A stretch of DNA of 64,000 bases from the NCBI GenBank assembly GCA_030386875.1, contig JASJYW010000026.1:8636246-8700245 (forward strand), written 5' to 3'. The notes beneath the pieces were generated by a model. The model was given only the letters and a program-made list of their open reading frames with translations, was not told the origin of the DNA and ran no database searches. Below are positions 1-13,700 of the stretch, piece after piece. This stretch comes from Morinoia aosen. Lineage: Eukaryota; Arthropoda; Malacostraca; Amphipoda; Talitridae. The position numbers were made by a program, and so were the translations under genes. Numbering within the stretch: the first letter of the stretch is position 1; every line of letters begins with the position of its first letter.

Positions 1-3000
1 GCGGAAAGTGCATATTTAGCCGATTCCACGGTCGACAGAGGTAAAATGCGTGTTTTGGGCTATTCCTAGGCCGAATGCGGTGAAAATCACGTCGTTTGCT
101 GTTTCCCGTGGCGACATAGGCGGAAAATGCATATTTAGCCGTTTCCACGGTCGACAGAGCCAAATGCGTGTTTTGGGCCATTCCTAGGCCGAATGCGGTG
201 AAAATCACGTCGTTTGCTGTTTCCCGTGGCGACATAGGCGGAAAGTGCATATTTAGCCGTTTTCACGGTCGACCGAGCTCAAATGCGTGTTTTGGGCCAT
301 TCCTAGGCCGAATGTGGTGAAAATCACGTCGTTTGCTGTTTCCCGTGGCGACATAGGCGGAAAGTGCATATTTAGCCGTTTCCACGGTCGACAGAGCTAA
401 AATGCGTGTTTTGGGCCATTCCTAGGCCGAATGCGGTGAAAATCACGTCGTTTGCTGTTTCCCGTGGCGACATAGGCGGAAAGTGCATATTTAGCCGATT
501 CCACGGTCGACAGGGTTAAAATGCGTGTTTTGGGCCATTCCTAGGCCGAATGCGGTGAAAATCATGTCGTTTGCTGTTTCCCGTGGCGACATAGGCGGAA
601 AGTGCATATTTAGCCGATTCCACGGTCGACAGAGCTAAAATGCGTGTTTTGGGCCATTCCTAGGCCGAATGCGGTGAAAATCACATCGTTTGCTGTTTCC
701 CGTGGCGACATAGGCGGAAAGTGCATATTTAGCCGATTCCACGGTCGACAGAGCTGAAATGCGTGTTTTGGACCATTCCTAGGCTGAATGCGGTGAAAAT
801 CACGTCGTTTGCTGTTTCCCGTGGCGACATAGGCGGAAAGTGCATATTTAGCCGTTTCCACGGTCGACAGAGCCAAAATGCGTGTTTTGGGCCATTCCTA
901 GGCCGAATGCGGTGAAAATCACGTCGTTTGCTGTGTCCCTTGGCGACAAAGGCGGAAAGTGCATATTTAGCCGATTCCACGGTCGACAGAGCTAAAATGC
1001 GTGTTTTGGGCCATTCCTAGGCCGAATGCGGTGAAAATCACGTCGTTTGCTGTTTCCGTGGCGACATAGGCGGAAAGTGCATATTTAGCCGATTCCACGG
1101 TCGACAGAGCTAACATGCGTGTTTTGGGCCATTCCTAGGCCGAATGCGGTGAAAATCACGTCGTTTGCTGTTTCCCGTGGCGACATAGGCGGAAAGTGCA
1201 TATTTAGCCGATTTCACGGTCGACAGGGCTAAAATGCGTGTTTTTGGCCATTCCTAGGCTGAATGCGGTGAAAATCAAGTCGTTTGCTGTTTCCCGTGGC
1301 GACATAGGCGAAAAGTGCATATTTAGCCGATTCCACGGTCGACAGAGCTAAAATGCGTGTTTTGGGCCATTCCTAGGCCGAATGCGGTGAAAATCACGTC
1401 GTTTGCTGTTTCCCGTGGCGACATATTCGGAAAGTGCTAATTAGCCGTTTCCACGGTCGACAGAGCTAAAATGCGTGTTTTGGGCCATTCCTAGGCCGAA
1501 TGCGGTGAAAATCACGTCGTTTGCTGATTCCCGTGGCGACATCGGCGGAAAGTGCATATTTAGCCGATTCCATGGTCGACAGGGCTAAAATGCGTGTTTT
1601 GGGCCATTCCTAGGCCGAATGCGGTGAAAATCACGTCGTTTGCTGTTTCCCGTGGCGACATAGGCGGAAAGTGCATATTTAGCTGATTCCACGGTCGACA
1701 GAGCTAAAATGCGTGTTTTGGGCCATTCCTAGGCCGAATGTGGTGAAAATCACGTCGCTTGCTGTTTCCCGTGGCGACATAGGCGGAAAGTGCATATTTA
1801 GCCGATTCCACGGTCGACAGAGCTAAATTGCGTGTTTCGGGCCATTCCTAGGCGAATGCGGTGAAATCACGTCGTTTGCTGTTTCCCGTGGCGACATAGG
1901 CAGAAAGTGCATATTTAGCCGATTCCACGGTCGACAGAGCTAAAATGCGTGTTTTGGACCATTCCTAGGCCGAATGCGGTGAAAATCACGTCGTTTGCTG
2001 TTTCCCGTGGCGACATAGGCGGAAAGTGCATATATAGCCGTTTCCACGGTCGACAGAGCTAAAATGCGTGTTTTGGGCCATCCTAGGCCGAATGCTTTGA
2101 AAATCACGTCGTTTGCTGTTTCCCGTGGGCGACATAGGCGGAAAGTGCATATTTAACCGATTCCACGGTCGACAGAGCTAAAATGCGTGTTTCGGGCATT
2201 CCTATGCCGAATGCGGTGAAATCACGTCGTTTGCTGTTTCCCGTGGCGACATAGGCGGAAAGTGCATATTTAGCCGATTCCACGGTCGACAGAGCTAAAA
2301 TGCGTGTTTTGGGCCATTCCTAGGCCGAATGCGGTGAAAATCACGTCGCTTGCTGTTTCACGTGGCGACATAGGCGGAAAGTGCATATTTAGCCGATTCC
2401 ACGGTCGACAGGGCTAAAATGCGTGTTTTTGGCCATTCCTAGGCCGAATGCGGTGAAAATCACGTCGTTTGCTGTATCCCGTGGCGACATAGGCGGAAAG
2501 TGCATATTTAGCCGATTCCACGGTCGACAGAGCTAAAATGCGTGTTTTGGGCCATTCCTAGGCCGAATGCGGTGAAAATCACATCGTTTGCTGTTTCCCG
2601 TGGCGACATAGGCGGAAAGTGCATATTTAGCCGATTCCACGGTCGACAGAGCTAAAATGCGTGTTTTGGGCCATTCCTAGGCCGAATGCGGTGAAAATCA
2701 CATCGTTTGTTGTTTCCCGTGGCGACATAGGCGGAAAGTGCATATTTAGCCGTTTCCACGGTCGCAGAGCTAAAATGCGTGTTTTGGGCCATTCCTAGGC
2801 CGAATGCGGTGAAAATCACGTCGTTTGCTGTTTCCCGTGGCGACATAGGCGGAAAGTGCATATTTAGCCGATTCCACGGTCGACAGAGCTAAAATGCGTG
2901 TTTTGGGCCATTCCTAGGCCGAATGCGGTAAAAATCACGTCGTTTGTTGTTTACCGTGGCGACATAGGCGGAAAGTGCATATTTAGCCGTTTCCACGGTC

Positions 3001-6000
3001 GCAGAGCTAAAATGCGTGTTTTGGGCCATTGCTAGGCCGAATGCGGTGAAAATCACGTCGTTTGCTGTTTCCCGTGGCGACATAGGCGGAAAGTGCATAT
3101 TTAGCCGATTCCACGGTCGACAGAGCTAAAATGCGTGTTTCGGGCCATTCCTAGGCCGAATGCGGTGAAATCACGTCGTTTGCTGTTTCCCGTGGCGACA
3201 TAGGCGGAAAGTGCATATTTAGCCGATTCTACGGTCGACAGGGCTAAAATGCGTGTTTTGGGCCATTCCTAGGCCGAATGCGGTGAAAATCACGTCGTTT
3301 GCTGTTTCCGTGGCGACATAGGCGGAAAGTGCATATTTAGCCGATTCCACGGTCGACAGAGCTAAAATGCGTGTTTCGGGCCATTCCTAGGCCGAATGCG
3401 GTGAAATCACGTCGTTTGCTGTTTCCCGTGGCGACATAGGCGGAAAGTGCATATTTAGCCGATTCCACGGTCGACAGAGCTAAAATGCGTGTTTTGGGCA
3501 TTCCTAGGCCGAATGCGGTGATAATCACGTCGCTTGCTGTTTCCCGTGGCGACATAGGCGGAAAGTGCATATTTAGCCGTATCCACGGTCGACAGAGCTA
3601 AAATGCGTGTTTTGGGCCATTCCTAGGCCGAATGCGGTGAACATCACGTCGTTTGCTGTTTCCCGTGGCGACATAGGCGGAAAGTGCATATTTAGCCGAT
3701 TCCACGGTCGACAGAGCTAAAATGCGTGTTTTGGGCCATTCCTAGGCCGAATGCGGTGAAAATCACGTCGTTTGCTGTTTCCCGTGGCGACATAGGCGGA
3801 AAGTGCATATTTAGCCGTTTCCACGGTCGACAGAGCTAAAATGCGCGTTTTGGGCCATTCCTAGGCCGAATGCGGTGAAAATCACGTCGTTTGCTGTTTC
3901 CCGTGGCGACATAGGCGGAAAGTGCATATTTAGCCGTTTCCACGGTCGACAGAGCTAAAATGCGTGTTTTGGGCCATTCCTAGGCCGAATGCGGTGAAAA
4001 TCACGTCGTTTGCTGTTTCCCGCGGCGACATAGGCGGAAAGTGCATATTTAGCCGTTTCCACGGTCGACAGATCTAAAATGCGTGTTTTGGGCCATTCCT
4101 AGGCCGAATGCGGTGAAAATCACGTCGTTCGCTGTTTCCCGTGGCGGCATAGGCGGAAAGTGCATATCAGCCGATTCCACGGTCGCCAGAGGTAAAATGC
4201 GTGTTTTGGGCTATTCCTAGGCCGAATGCGGTGAAAATCACGTCGTTTGCTGTTTCCCGTGGCGACATAGGCGGAAAGTGCATATTTAGCCGTTTCCACG
4301 GTCGACAGAGCCAAAATGCGTGTTTTGGGCCATTCCTAGGCCGAATGCGGTGAAAATCACGTCGTTTGCTGTTTCCCGTGGCGACATAGGCGAAAGTGCA
4401 TATTAGCCGTTTTCACGGTCGACCGAGCTCAAATGCGTGTTTTGGGCCATTCCTAGGCCGAATGTGGTGAAAATCACGTCGTTTGCTGTTTCCCGTGGCG
4501 ACATAGGCGAAAGTGCATATTTAGCCGTTTCCACGGTCGACAGAGCTAAAATGCGTGTTTTGGGCCATTCCTAGGCCGAATGCGGTGAAAATCACGTCGT
4601 TTGCTGTTTCCCGTGGCGACATAGGCGGAAAGTGCATATTTAGCCGATTCCACGGTCGACAGGGTTAAAATGCGTGTTTTTGGCCATTCCTAGGCCGAAT
4701 GCGGTGAAAATCATGTCGTTTGCTGTTTCCCGTGGCGACATAGGCGGAAAGTGCATATTTAGCCGATTCCACGGTCGACAGAGCTAAAATGCGTGTTTTG
4801 GGCCATTCCTAGGCCGAATGCGGTGAAAATCACGTCGTTCGCTGTTTCCCGTGGCGACATAGGCGGAAAGTGCATATTTAGCCGATTCCACGGTCGACAG
4901 AGCTGAAATGCGTGTTTTGGACCATTCCTAGGCTGAATGCGGTGAAAATCACGTCGTTTGCTGTTTCCCGTGGCGACATAGGCGGAAAGTGCATATTTAG
5001 CCGATTCCACGGTCGACAGAGCTAAAATGCGTGTTTTGGGCCATTCCTAGGCCGAATGCGGTGAAAATCACGTCGTTTGCTGTTTCCCGTGGCGACATAG
5101 GCGGAAAGTGCATATTAGCCGATTCCATGGTCGACAGAGCTAACATGCGTTTTTTGGGCCATTCCTAGGCCGAATGCGGTGAAAATCACGTCGTTTGCTG
5201 TTTCCCGTGGCGACATAGGCGGAAAGTGCATATTTAGCCGATTTCACGGTCGACACGGCTAAAATGCGTGTTTTTGGCCATTCCTAGGCTGAATGCGGTG
5301 AAAATCAAGTCGTTTGCTGTATCCCGTGGCGACATAGGCGAAAAGTGCATATTTAGCCGATTCCACGGTCGACAGAGCTAAAATGCGTGTTTTGGGCCAT
5401 TCCTAGGCCGAATGCGGTGAAAATCACGTCGTTTGCTGTTTCCCGTGGCGACATATTCGGAAAGTGCTAATTTAGCCGTTTCCACGGTCGACAGAGCTAA
5501 AATGCGTGTTTTGGCCATTCCTAGGCCGAATGCGGTGAAAATCACGTCGTTTGCTGATTCCCGTGGCGACATAGGCGGAAAGTGCATATTTAGCCGATTC
5601 CATGGTCGACAGGGCTAAAATGCGTGTTTTGGGCCATTCCTAGGCCGAATGCGGTGAAAATCACGTCGTTTGCTGTTTCCCGTGGCGACATAGGCGGAAA
5701 GTGCATATTTAGCCGATTCCACGGTCGACAGAGCTAAAATGCGTGTTTTGGGCCATTCCTAGGCCGAATGTGGTGAAAATCACGTCGCTTGCTGTTTCCC
5801 GTGGCGACATAGGCGGAAAGTGCATATTTAGCCGATTCCACGGTCGACAGAGCTAAATTGCGTGTTTCGGGCCATTCCTAGGCCGAATGCGGTGAAATCA
5901 CGTCGTTTGCTGTTTCCCGTGGCGACATAGGCAGAAAGTGCATATTTAGCCGATTCCACGGTCGACAGAGCTAAAATGCGTGTTTTGGACCATTCCTAGG

Positions 6001-6740
6001 CGAATGCGGAGAAAATCACGTCGTTTGCTGTTTCCCGTGGCGACATAGGCGGAAAGTGCATATTTAGCCGTTTCCACGGTCGACAGAGCTAAAATGCGTG
6101 TTTTGGGCCATTCCTAGGCCGAATGCTTTGAAAATCACGTCGTTTGCTGTTTCCCGTGGCGACATAGGCGGAAAGTGCATATTTAACCGATTCCACGGTC
6201 GACAGAGCTAAAATGCGTGTTTCGGGCCATTCCTATGCCGAATGCGGTGAAATCACGTCGTTTGCTGTTTCCCGTGGCGACATAGGCGGAAAGTGCATAT
6301 TTAGCCGATTCCACGGTCGACAGAGCTAAAATGCGTGTTTTGGGCCATTCCTAGGCCGAATGCGGTGAAAATCACGTCGTTTGCTGTTTCCCGTGGCGAC
6401 ATAGGCGGAAAGTGCATATTTAGCCGATTCCACGGTCGACAGAGCTAAAATGCGTGTTTTGGGCCATTCCTAGGCCGAATGCGGTGAAAATCACGTCGTT
6501 TGCTGTTTCACGTGGCGACATAGGCGGAAAGTGCATATTTAGCCGATTCCACGGTCGACAGTGCTAAAATGCGTGTTTTTGGCCATTCCTAGGCCGAATG
6601 CTGTGAAAATCACGTCGTTTGCTGTATCCCGTGGCGACATAGGCGGAAAGTGCATATTTAGCCGATTCCACGGTCGACAGAGCTAAAATGCGTGTTTTGG
6701 GCCATTCCTAGGCCGAATGCGGTGAAAATCACGTCGTTTG
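1..6740. repeat. Higher-order repeat, period about 4,150 bp (35 monomers)
   Basis: Rare monomer variants recur in the same order about 4,150 bp apart. The GAGGTAAAATG variant lies at about 38 and 4,189. GACCGAGCTC lies at 271 and 4,421. ATATTCGGAAAGTGCTAA lies at 1,424 and 5,454, an offset of 4,030. AATGCTTTGA lies at 2,091 and 6,122, an offset of 4,031. GCTGTATCCC lies at 2,471 and 6,621, an offset of 4,150. The offset drops by one monomer and is then regained, so the second copy has lost and later gained single units. The register is clear for about 2.6 kb of each copy. Confidence 0.85.
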
Positions 6741-9700
6741 CTGTTTCCCGTTGCGACATAGGCGGAAAGTGCATATTAAGCCGATTCCACGGTCGACAGG
6801 GCTAAAATGCGTGTTTTTGGCCATTCCTAGGCCGATTGCGGTGAAAATCACGATCGTTTGCTGTTTCCCGTGGCGACATAGGCGGAAAGTGCAGATTTAG
6901 CCGTTTCCACGGTCGACAGAGCTAAAATGCGTGTTTTGGGCCATTCCAAGGCCGAATGCGGTGAAAATCACGTCGTTTGCTGTTCCGTGGCGACATAGGC
7001 GGAAAGTGCATATTTAGCCGATTCCTACGGTCGACCGAGCTAAAATGCGTGTTTTGGGCCATTCCTAGGCCGACTGCGGTGAAAATCAGCGTCGTTTGCT
7101 GTTTCCCGTGGCGACATAGGCGGAAAGTGCATATTTAGCCGATTCCACGGTCGAGAGCTAAAATGCGTGTTTTGGGCCATTCCTAGGCCGAATGCGGTGA
7201 AAATCACGTCGTTTGCTGTTTCCCGTGGCGACATAGGGGAAAGTGCATATTTAGCCGTTTCCACGGTCGACAGAGCTAAAATGCGTGTTATGGCCATTCC
7301 TAGGCCGAATGCGGTGAAAATCACGTCGTTTGCTGTTTCCCGTGGCGACATAAGGCGGAAAGTGCATATTTAGCCGATTTCCACGGTCGACAGAGCTAAA
7401 ATGCGTGTTTTTGGCCTATTCCTAGGCCGAATGCGGTGAAAATCACGTCGTTTGCTGTTTCCCGTGGCGACATAGGCGGCAAAGTGCATATTTAGCCGTT
7501 TCCACGTCGACAGAGCTTAAATGCGTGTTTTGGGCCATTCCTAGGCCGAATGCGGTGAAAATCACGTCGTTTGCTGTTTCCCGTGGCGACATAGGCGGAA
7601 AGTGCATATTTAGCCGATTCCACGGTCGACAGAGCTAAAATGCGTGTTTTGGGCCATTCCTAGGCCGAATGCAGTGAAAATCACGTCGTTTGCTGTTTCC
7701 CGTGGCGACATAGGCGGAAAGTGCATATTTAGCCGATTCCACGGTCGACAGAGCTAAATGCGTGTTTTGGGCCATTCCTAGGCCGAATGCGGTGAAAATC
7801 ACGTCGTTTGCTGTTTCCCGTGGCGACATAGGCGGAAAGTGCATATTTAGCCGATTCCACGGTCGACAGAGCTAAAATGCGTGTTTTGGGCCATTCCCAG
7901 GCCGAATGCGGTGAAAATCACGCCGTTTGCTGTTTCCCGTGGCGACATAGGCGAAAAGTGCATATTTAGACGATTCCACGGTCGACAGGGCTAAAATGCG
8001 TGTTTTTGGCAATTCCTAGGCCGAATGCGGTGAAAATCACGTCGTTTGCTGTTTCCCGTGGCGACATAGGCGGAAAGTGCATATTTAGCCGATTCCACGG
8101 TCGACAGGGCTAAAATGCGTGTTTTGGCCATTCCTAGGCCGAATGCGGTGAAAATCACGTCGTTTGCTGTTTCCCGTGGCGACATAGGCGGAAAGTGCAT
8201 ATTTAGCCGATTCCACGGTCGACAGAGCTAAAATACGTGTTTTGGGCCGTTTCTAGGCCGAATGCGGTGAAAATCACGTCGTTTGATGTTTCCCGTGGCG
8301 ACATAGGCGGAAAGTGCATATTTAGCCGATTCCACGGTCGACAGGGCTAAAATGCGTGTTTTGGCCATTCTTGGGCCGAATGCGGTGAAAATCACGTCGT
8401 TTGCTGTTTCCCGTGGCGACATAGGCAGAAAGTGCATATTTAGCCGATTCTACGGTCGACAGAGCTAAATGCGTGTTTTGGGCCATTCCTAGGCCGAATG
8501 CGGTGAAAATCACGTCGTTTGCTGTTTCCCGTTGCGACATAGGCGGAAAGTGCATATTAGGCCGATTCCACGGTCGACAGGGCTAAAATGCGTGTTTTTG
8601 ACCGTTCCTAGGCCGAATGCGGTGAAAATCACATCGTTTGCTGTTTCCCGTGGCGACATAGGCGGAAAGTGCATATTTAGCCGTTTCCACGGTCGACAGA
8701 GCTAAAATGCGTGTTTTGGGCCATTCCTAGGCCGAATGCGGTGAATATCACGTCGTTTGCTGTTTTCCGTGGCGACATAGGCGGAAAGTGCATATTTAGC
8801 CGATTCCACGGTCGACAGAGCTAAAATGCGTGTTTTGGGCCATTCCTAGGCCGACTGCGGTGAAAATCACGTCGTTGGCTGTTTCCCGTGGCGACATAGG
8901 CGGAAAGTGCATATTTAGCCGATTCCACGGTCGTGAGAGCTAAAATGCGTGTTTTGGGCCATTCCTAGGCCGAATGCGGTGAAAATCACGTCGTTTGCTG
9001 TTTCCCGTGGCGACATAGGTGGAAAGTGCATATTTAGCCGATTCCACGGTCGACAGAGCTAAAATGCGTGTTTTGGGCCATTCCTAGGCCGAATGCGCTG
9101 AAAATCACGTCGTTTGCTGTTTCCCGTGGCGACATAGGCGGAAAGTGCATATTTAGCCGTTTCCACGGTCGACAGAGCTAAAATGCGTGTTTTGGGCCAT
9201 TCCTAGGCCGAATGCGGTGAAAATCACGTCGTTTGCTGTTTCCCGTGGCGACATAAGCGGAAAGTGCATACTTAGCCGTTTCCACGGTCGACAGAGCTAA
9301 AATGCGTGTTTTGGGCCATTCCTAGGCCGAATGCGGTGAAAATCACGTCGTTTGCTGTTTCCCGTGGCGACATAGGTGGAAAGTGCATATTTAGCCGATT
9401 CCACGGTCGACAGAGCTAAAATGCGTGTTTTGGGCCATTCCTAGGCCGAATGCGGTGAAAATCACGTCGTTTGCTGTTTCCCGTGGCGACATAGGCGGAA
9501 AGTGCATATTTAGCCGATTCCACGGTCGACAGAGCTAAAATGCGTGTTTTGGGCCATTCCTAGGCCGAATGCAGTGAAAATCACGTCGTTTGCTGTTTCC
9601 CGTGGCGACATAGGCGGAACGTGCATATTTAGCCGATTCCACGGTCGACAGAGCTAAAATGCGTGTTTTGGGCCATTCCTAGGCCGAATGCGGTGAAAAT

Positions 9701-10700
9701 CACGTCGTTTGCTGTTTCCCGTGGCGACATAGGCGGAAAGTGCATATTTAGCCGATTCCACGGTCGACAGAGCTAAAATGCGTGTTTTGGGCCATTCCTA
9801 GGCCGAATGCGGTGAAAATCACGCCGTTTGCTGTTTCCCGTGGCGACATAGGCGAAAAGTGCATATTTAGACGATTCCACGGTCGACAGGGCTAAAATGC
9901 GTGTTTTTGGCCATTCCTAGGCCGAATGCGGTGAAAATCACGTCGTTTGCTGTTTCCCCGTGGCGACATAGGCGGAAAGTGCATATTTAGCCGATTCCAC
10001 GGTCGACAGGGCTAAAATGCGTGTTTTGGGCCATTCCTAGGCCGAATGCGGTGAAAATCACGTCGTTTGCTGTTTCCCGTGGCGACATAGGCGGAAAGTG
10101 CATATTTAGCCGATTCCACGGTCGACAGAGCTAAAATACGTGTTTTGGGCCATTCCTAGGCCGAATGCGGTGAATATCACGTCGTTTGCTGTTTCCGTGG
10201 CGACATAGGCGGAAAGTGCATATTTAGCCGATTCCACGGTCGACAGAGCTAAAATGCGTGTTTTGGGCCATTCCTAGGCCGAATGCGGTGAAAATCACGT
10301 CGTTTGCTGTTTCCCGTGGCGACATAGGCGGAAAGTGCATATTTAGCCGATTCCACGGTCGACAGAGCTAAAATGCGTGTTTTGGCCCATTCCTAGGCCG
10401 AATGCGGTGAAAACCACGTCGTTTGCGGTTTCCAGTGGCGACATAGGCGGAAAGTGCATATTTAGCCGATTCCACGGTCGACAGAGCTAAAATGCGTGTT
10501 TTGGGCCATTCCTAGGCCGAATGCGGTGAAAATCACGTCGTTTGCTGTTTCCCGTGGCTACATAGGCGGAAAGTGCATACCTAGCCGTTTCCACGGTCGA
10601 CAGAGCTAAAATGCATGTTTTGGGCCATTCTCAGGCCGAATGCGGTGAAAATCACGTCGTTTGCGGTTTCCCGTGGCGACATAGGCGGAAAGTGCATATT
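6740..10700. repeat. Higher-order repeat, period about 1.78-1.90 kb (15-16 monomers)
   Basis: Variant monomers recur 15 or 16 units apart. CCGTTGCGACATAGG lies near 6,748 and 8,529. The CGACTGCGG variant lies near 7,071 and 8,851. A disrupted GTCGA(C) site before GAGAGCT lies near 7,152 and 8,930. GCAGTGAAAATC lies near 7,671 and 9,571. The pair ATCACGCCG and TTTAGACGATT lies near 7,918-7,970 and 9,821-9,873. The same ordered set appears again at about 27.7-31.8 kb, so this block exists at least twice in the window. Confidence 0.75.
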
Positions 10701-13700
10701 TAGCCGTTTCCACGGTCGACAGAGCTAAAATGCGTGTTGTGGGCCATTCCTAGCCGAATGCGGTGAAAATCACGTCGTTTGCTGTTTCCCGTGGCGACAT
10801 AGGCGGAAAGTGCATATTTAGCCGATTCCACGGTCGACAGAGCTAAAATGCGTGTTTTGGGCCATTCCTAGGCCGAATGCGGTGAAAATCACGTCGTTTG
10901 CTGTTTCCCGTGGCGACATAGGCCGAAAGTGCATATTTAGCCATTTCCACGGTCGACAGAGCTAAAATGCGTGTTTTGGGCCATTCCTAGGCCGAATGCG
11001 GTGATAATCACGTCGTTTGCGGTTTCCCGTGGCGACATAGGCGGAAAGTGCATATTTAGCCGTTTCCACGGTCGACAGAGCTAAAATGCTTGTTTTGGGC
11101 CATTCCTAGGCCGAATGCGGTGAAAATCACGTCGTTTGCTGTTTCCCGTGGCGACATAGGCGGAAATTGCATATATAGCCGATTCCACGGTCGACAGGGC
11201 TAAAATGCGTGTTTTTGGCCATTCCTAGGCCGAATGCGGTGAAAATCACGTCGTTTGCTGTTTCCCGTGACGACATAGGCGGAAAGTGCTTATTTAGCCG
11301 TTTCCACGGTCGACAGAGCTAAAATGCGTGTTTTGGGCCATCCCTAGGCCGAATGCGATGGAAATCACGTCGTTTGCTGTTTCCCGTAGCGACATAGGCG
11401 GAAAGTGCATATTTAGCCGATTCCACGGTCGACAGAGCTAAAATGCGTGTTTTGGGCCATTCCTAGGCCGAATTCGGTGAAAATCACGTCGTTTGCTGTT
11501 TCCCGTGGCGACATAGGCGGAAAGTGCATATTTAGCCGTTTCCACGGTCGACAGAGCTAAAATGCGTATTTTGTGCCATTCCTAGGCCGAATGCGGTGAA
11601 AATCACGTCGTTTGCTGTTTCCCGTGGCGACATAGGCGGAAAGTGCATATTTAGCCGATTCCACGGTCGACAGAGCTAAAATGCGTGTTTTGGGCCATTC
11701 CTAGGCCGAATGCGGTGAAAATCACGTCGTTTGCTGTTTCCCGTGGCGACATAGGCGGAAAGTGCATATTTAGCCGTTTCCACGGTCGACAGAGCAAAAT
11801 GCGTGTTTTGGGCCATTCCTAGGCCGAATGCGGTGAAAATCACGTCGTTTGCTGTTTCCCGTTGCGACATAGGCGGAAAGTGCATATATAGCCGTTTCCA
11901 CGGTCGACAGAGCTATATGTGAGTTTTGGGCCATTCCTAGGCCGAATGCGGTGAAAATCACGTCGTTTGCTGTTTCCCGGTGGCGACATAGGCGGAAAGT
12001 GCATATTTAGCCGATTCCACGGTCGACAGAGCTAAAATGCGTGTTTTGGGCCATTCCTAGGCCGAATGCGGTTGAAAATCACGTCGTTTGCTGTTTCCCG
12101 TAGCGACATAGGCGGAAAGTGCCTATTTAGCAGATTCCACGGTCGACAGGGCTAAAATGCGTGTTTTGGGCCATTCCTAGGCCGAATGCGGTGAAAATCA
12201 CGTCGTTTGCTGTTTCCGTGGCGACATAGGCGGAAAGTGCATATTTAGCCGATTCCACGGTCGACAGAGTTAAAATGCGTTGTTTTGGGCCATTCCTAGG
12301 CCGAATGCGGTGAAAATCACGTCGTTTTGCTGTTTCCCGTGGCGACATAGGCGGAAAGTGCATATTTAGCCGATTCCACGGTCGACAGAGCTAAAATGCG
12401 TGTTTTGGGCTATTCCTAGGCCGAATGCGGTGAAAATCACGTCGTTTGCTGTTTCCCGTGGCGATATAGGCGGAAAGTGCATATTTAGCCAATTCACGGT
12501 CGACAGAGCTAAAATGCGTGTTTTGGGCCATTCCTAGGCCGAATGCGGTGAAAATCACGTCGTTTGCTGTTTCCCGTGGCGACATAAGCGGAAAGTGCAT
12601 ATTTAGCCGTTTCCACGGTCGACAGAGCTAAAATGCGTGTTTTGGGCCATTCCTAGGCCGAATGCGGTGAAAATCACGTCGTTTGCTGTTTCCCGTGGCG
12701 ACATAGGCGGAAAGTGCATATTTAGCCGTTTCCACGGGTCGACATAGCTAAAATGCGTGTTTTGGGCCATTCCTAGGCCGAATGCGGTGAAATCACGTCG
12801 TTTGCTGTTTCCCGTGGCGACATATGCGGAAAGTGCATATTTAGCTGTTTCCACGGTCGACAGAGCTAAAATGCGTGGTTTTGGGCCATTCCTAGGCCGA
12901 ATGCGGTGAAAATCACGACGTTTGCTGTTTCCCGTGGCGACATAGGCGGAAAGTGCATATTTAGCCGTTTCCACGGTCGACAGAGCTAAAATGCGTGTTT
13001 TGGGCCATTCTAGGCCGAATGCGGTGAAAATCACGTCGTTTGCTGTTTCCCGTGGCGACATAGGCGGAAAGTTGCATATTTAGCCGATTCCACTGTCGAC
13101 AGAGCTAAAATGCGTGTTTTGGGCCATTCCTAGGCCGAATGCGGTGAAAATCACGTCGTTTGCTGTTCCCCGTGGCGACATAGGCGGGAAGTGCATATTT
13201 AGCCGATTCCACGGTCGACAGAGCTAAAATGCGTGTTTTGGGCCATTCCTATGCCGAATGCGGTGAAAACACGTCGTTTGCTGTTTCCCGTGGCGACATA
13301 GCGGAAAGTGCATATCTAGCCGTTTCCACGGTCCGACAGAGCTAAAATGCGTGTTTTGGGCCATTCCTAGCCGAATGCGGTGGAAAATCACGTCGTTTGC
13401 TGTTTCCCGTGGGCGACATAGGCGGAAAGTGCATATTTAGCCGTTTCCACGGTCGACAGAGCTAAAAATGCGTATTTTGTGCCATTTCTAGGCCGAATGC
13501 GGTGAAAATCACGTCGTTTGGTGTTTTCCCGTGGCGACATAGGCGGAAAGTGCATATTTAGCCGATTCCACGGTCGACAGAGCTAAAATGCGTGTTTAGG
13601 GCCATTCCTAGGCCGAATGCGGTGAAAATCACGTCGTTTGCTGTTTCCCGTGGCGACATAGGCGGAAAGTGCATATTTAGTCGTTTCCACGGTCGACAGA

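Noticed and set aside
610-5618. Many 60-150 codon reading frames in the satellite, mostly on the minus strand with an MHFPPMSPRETAND-like start
   Set aside because: The 119-bp unit is not a multiple of three, so the same DNA is read in successive frames until a stop. Frame, length and ends vary with random indels, and no copy shows constraint on protein sequence.
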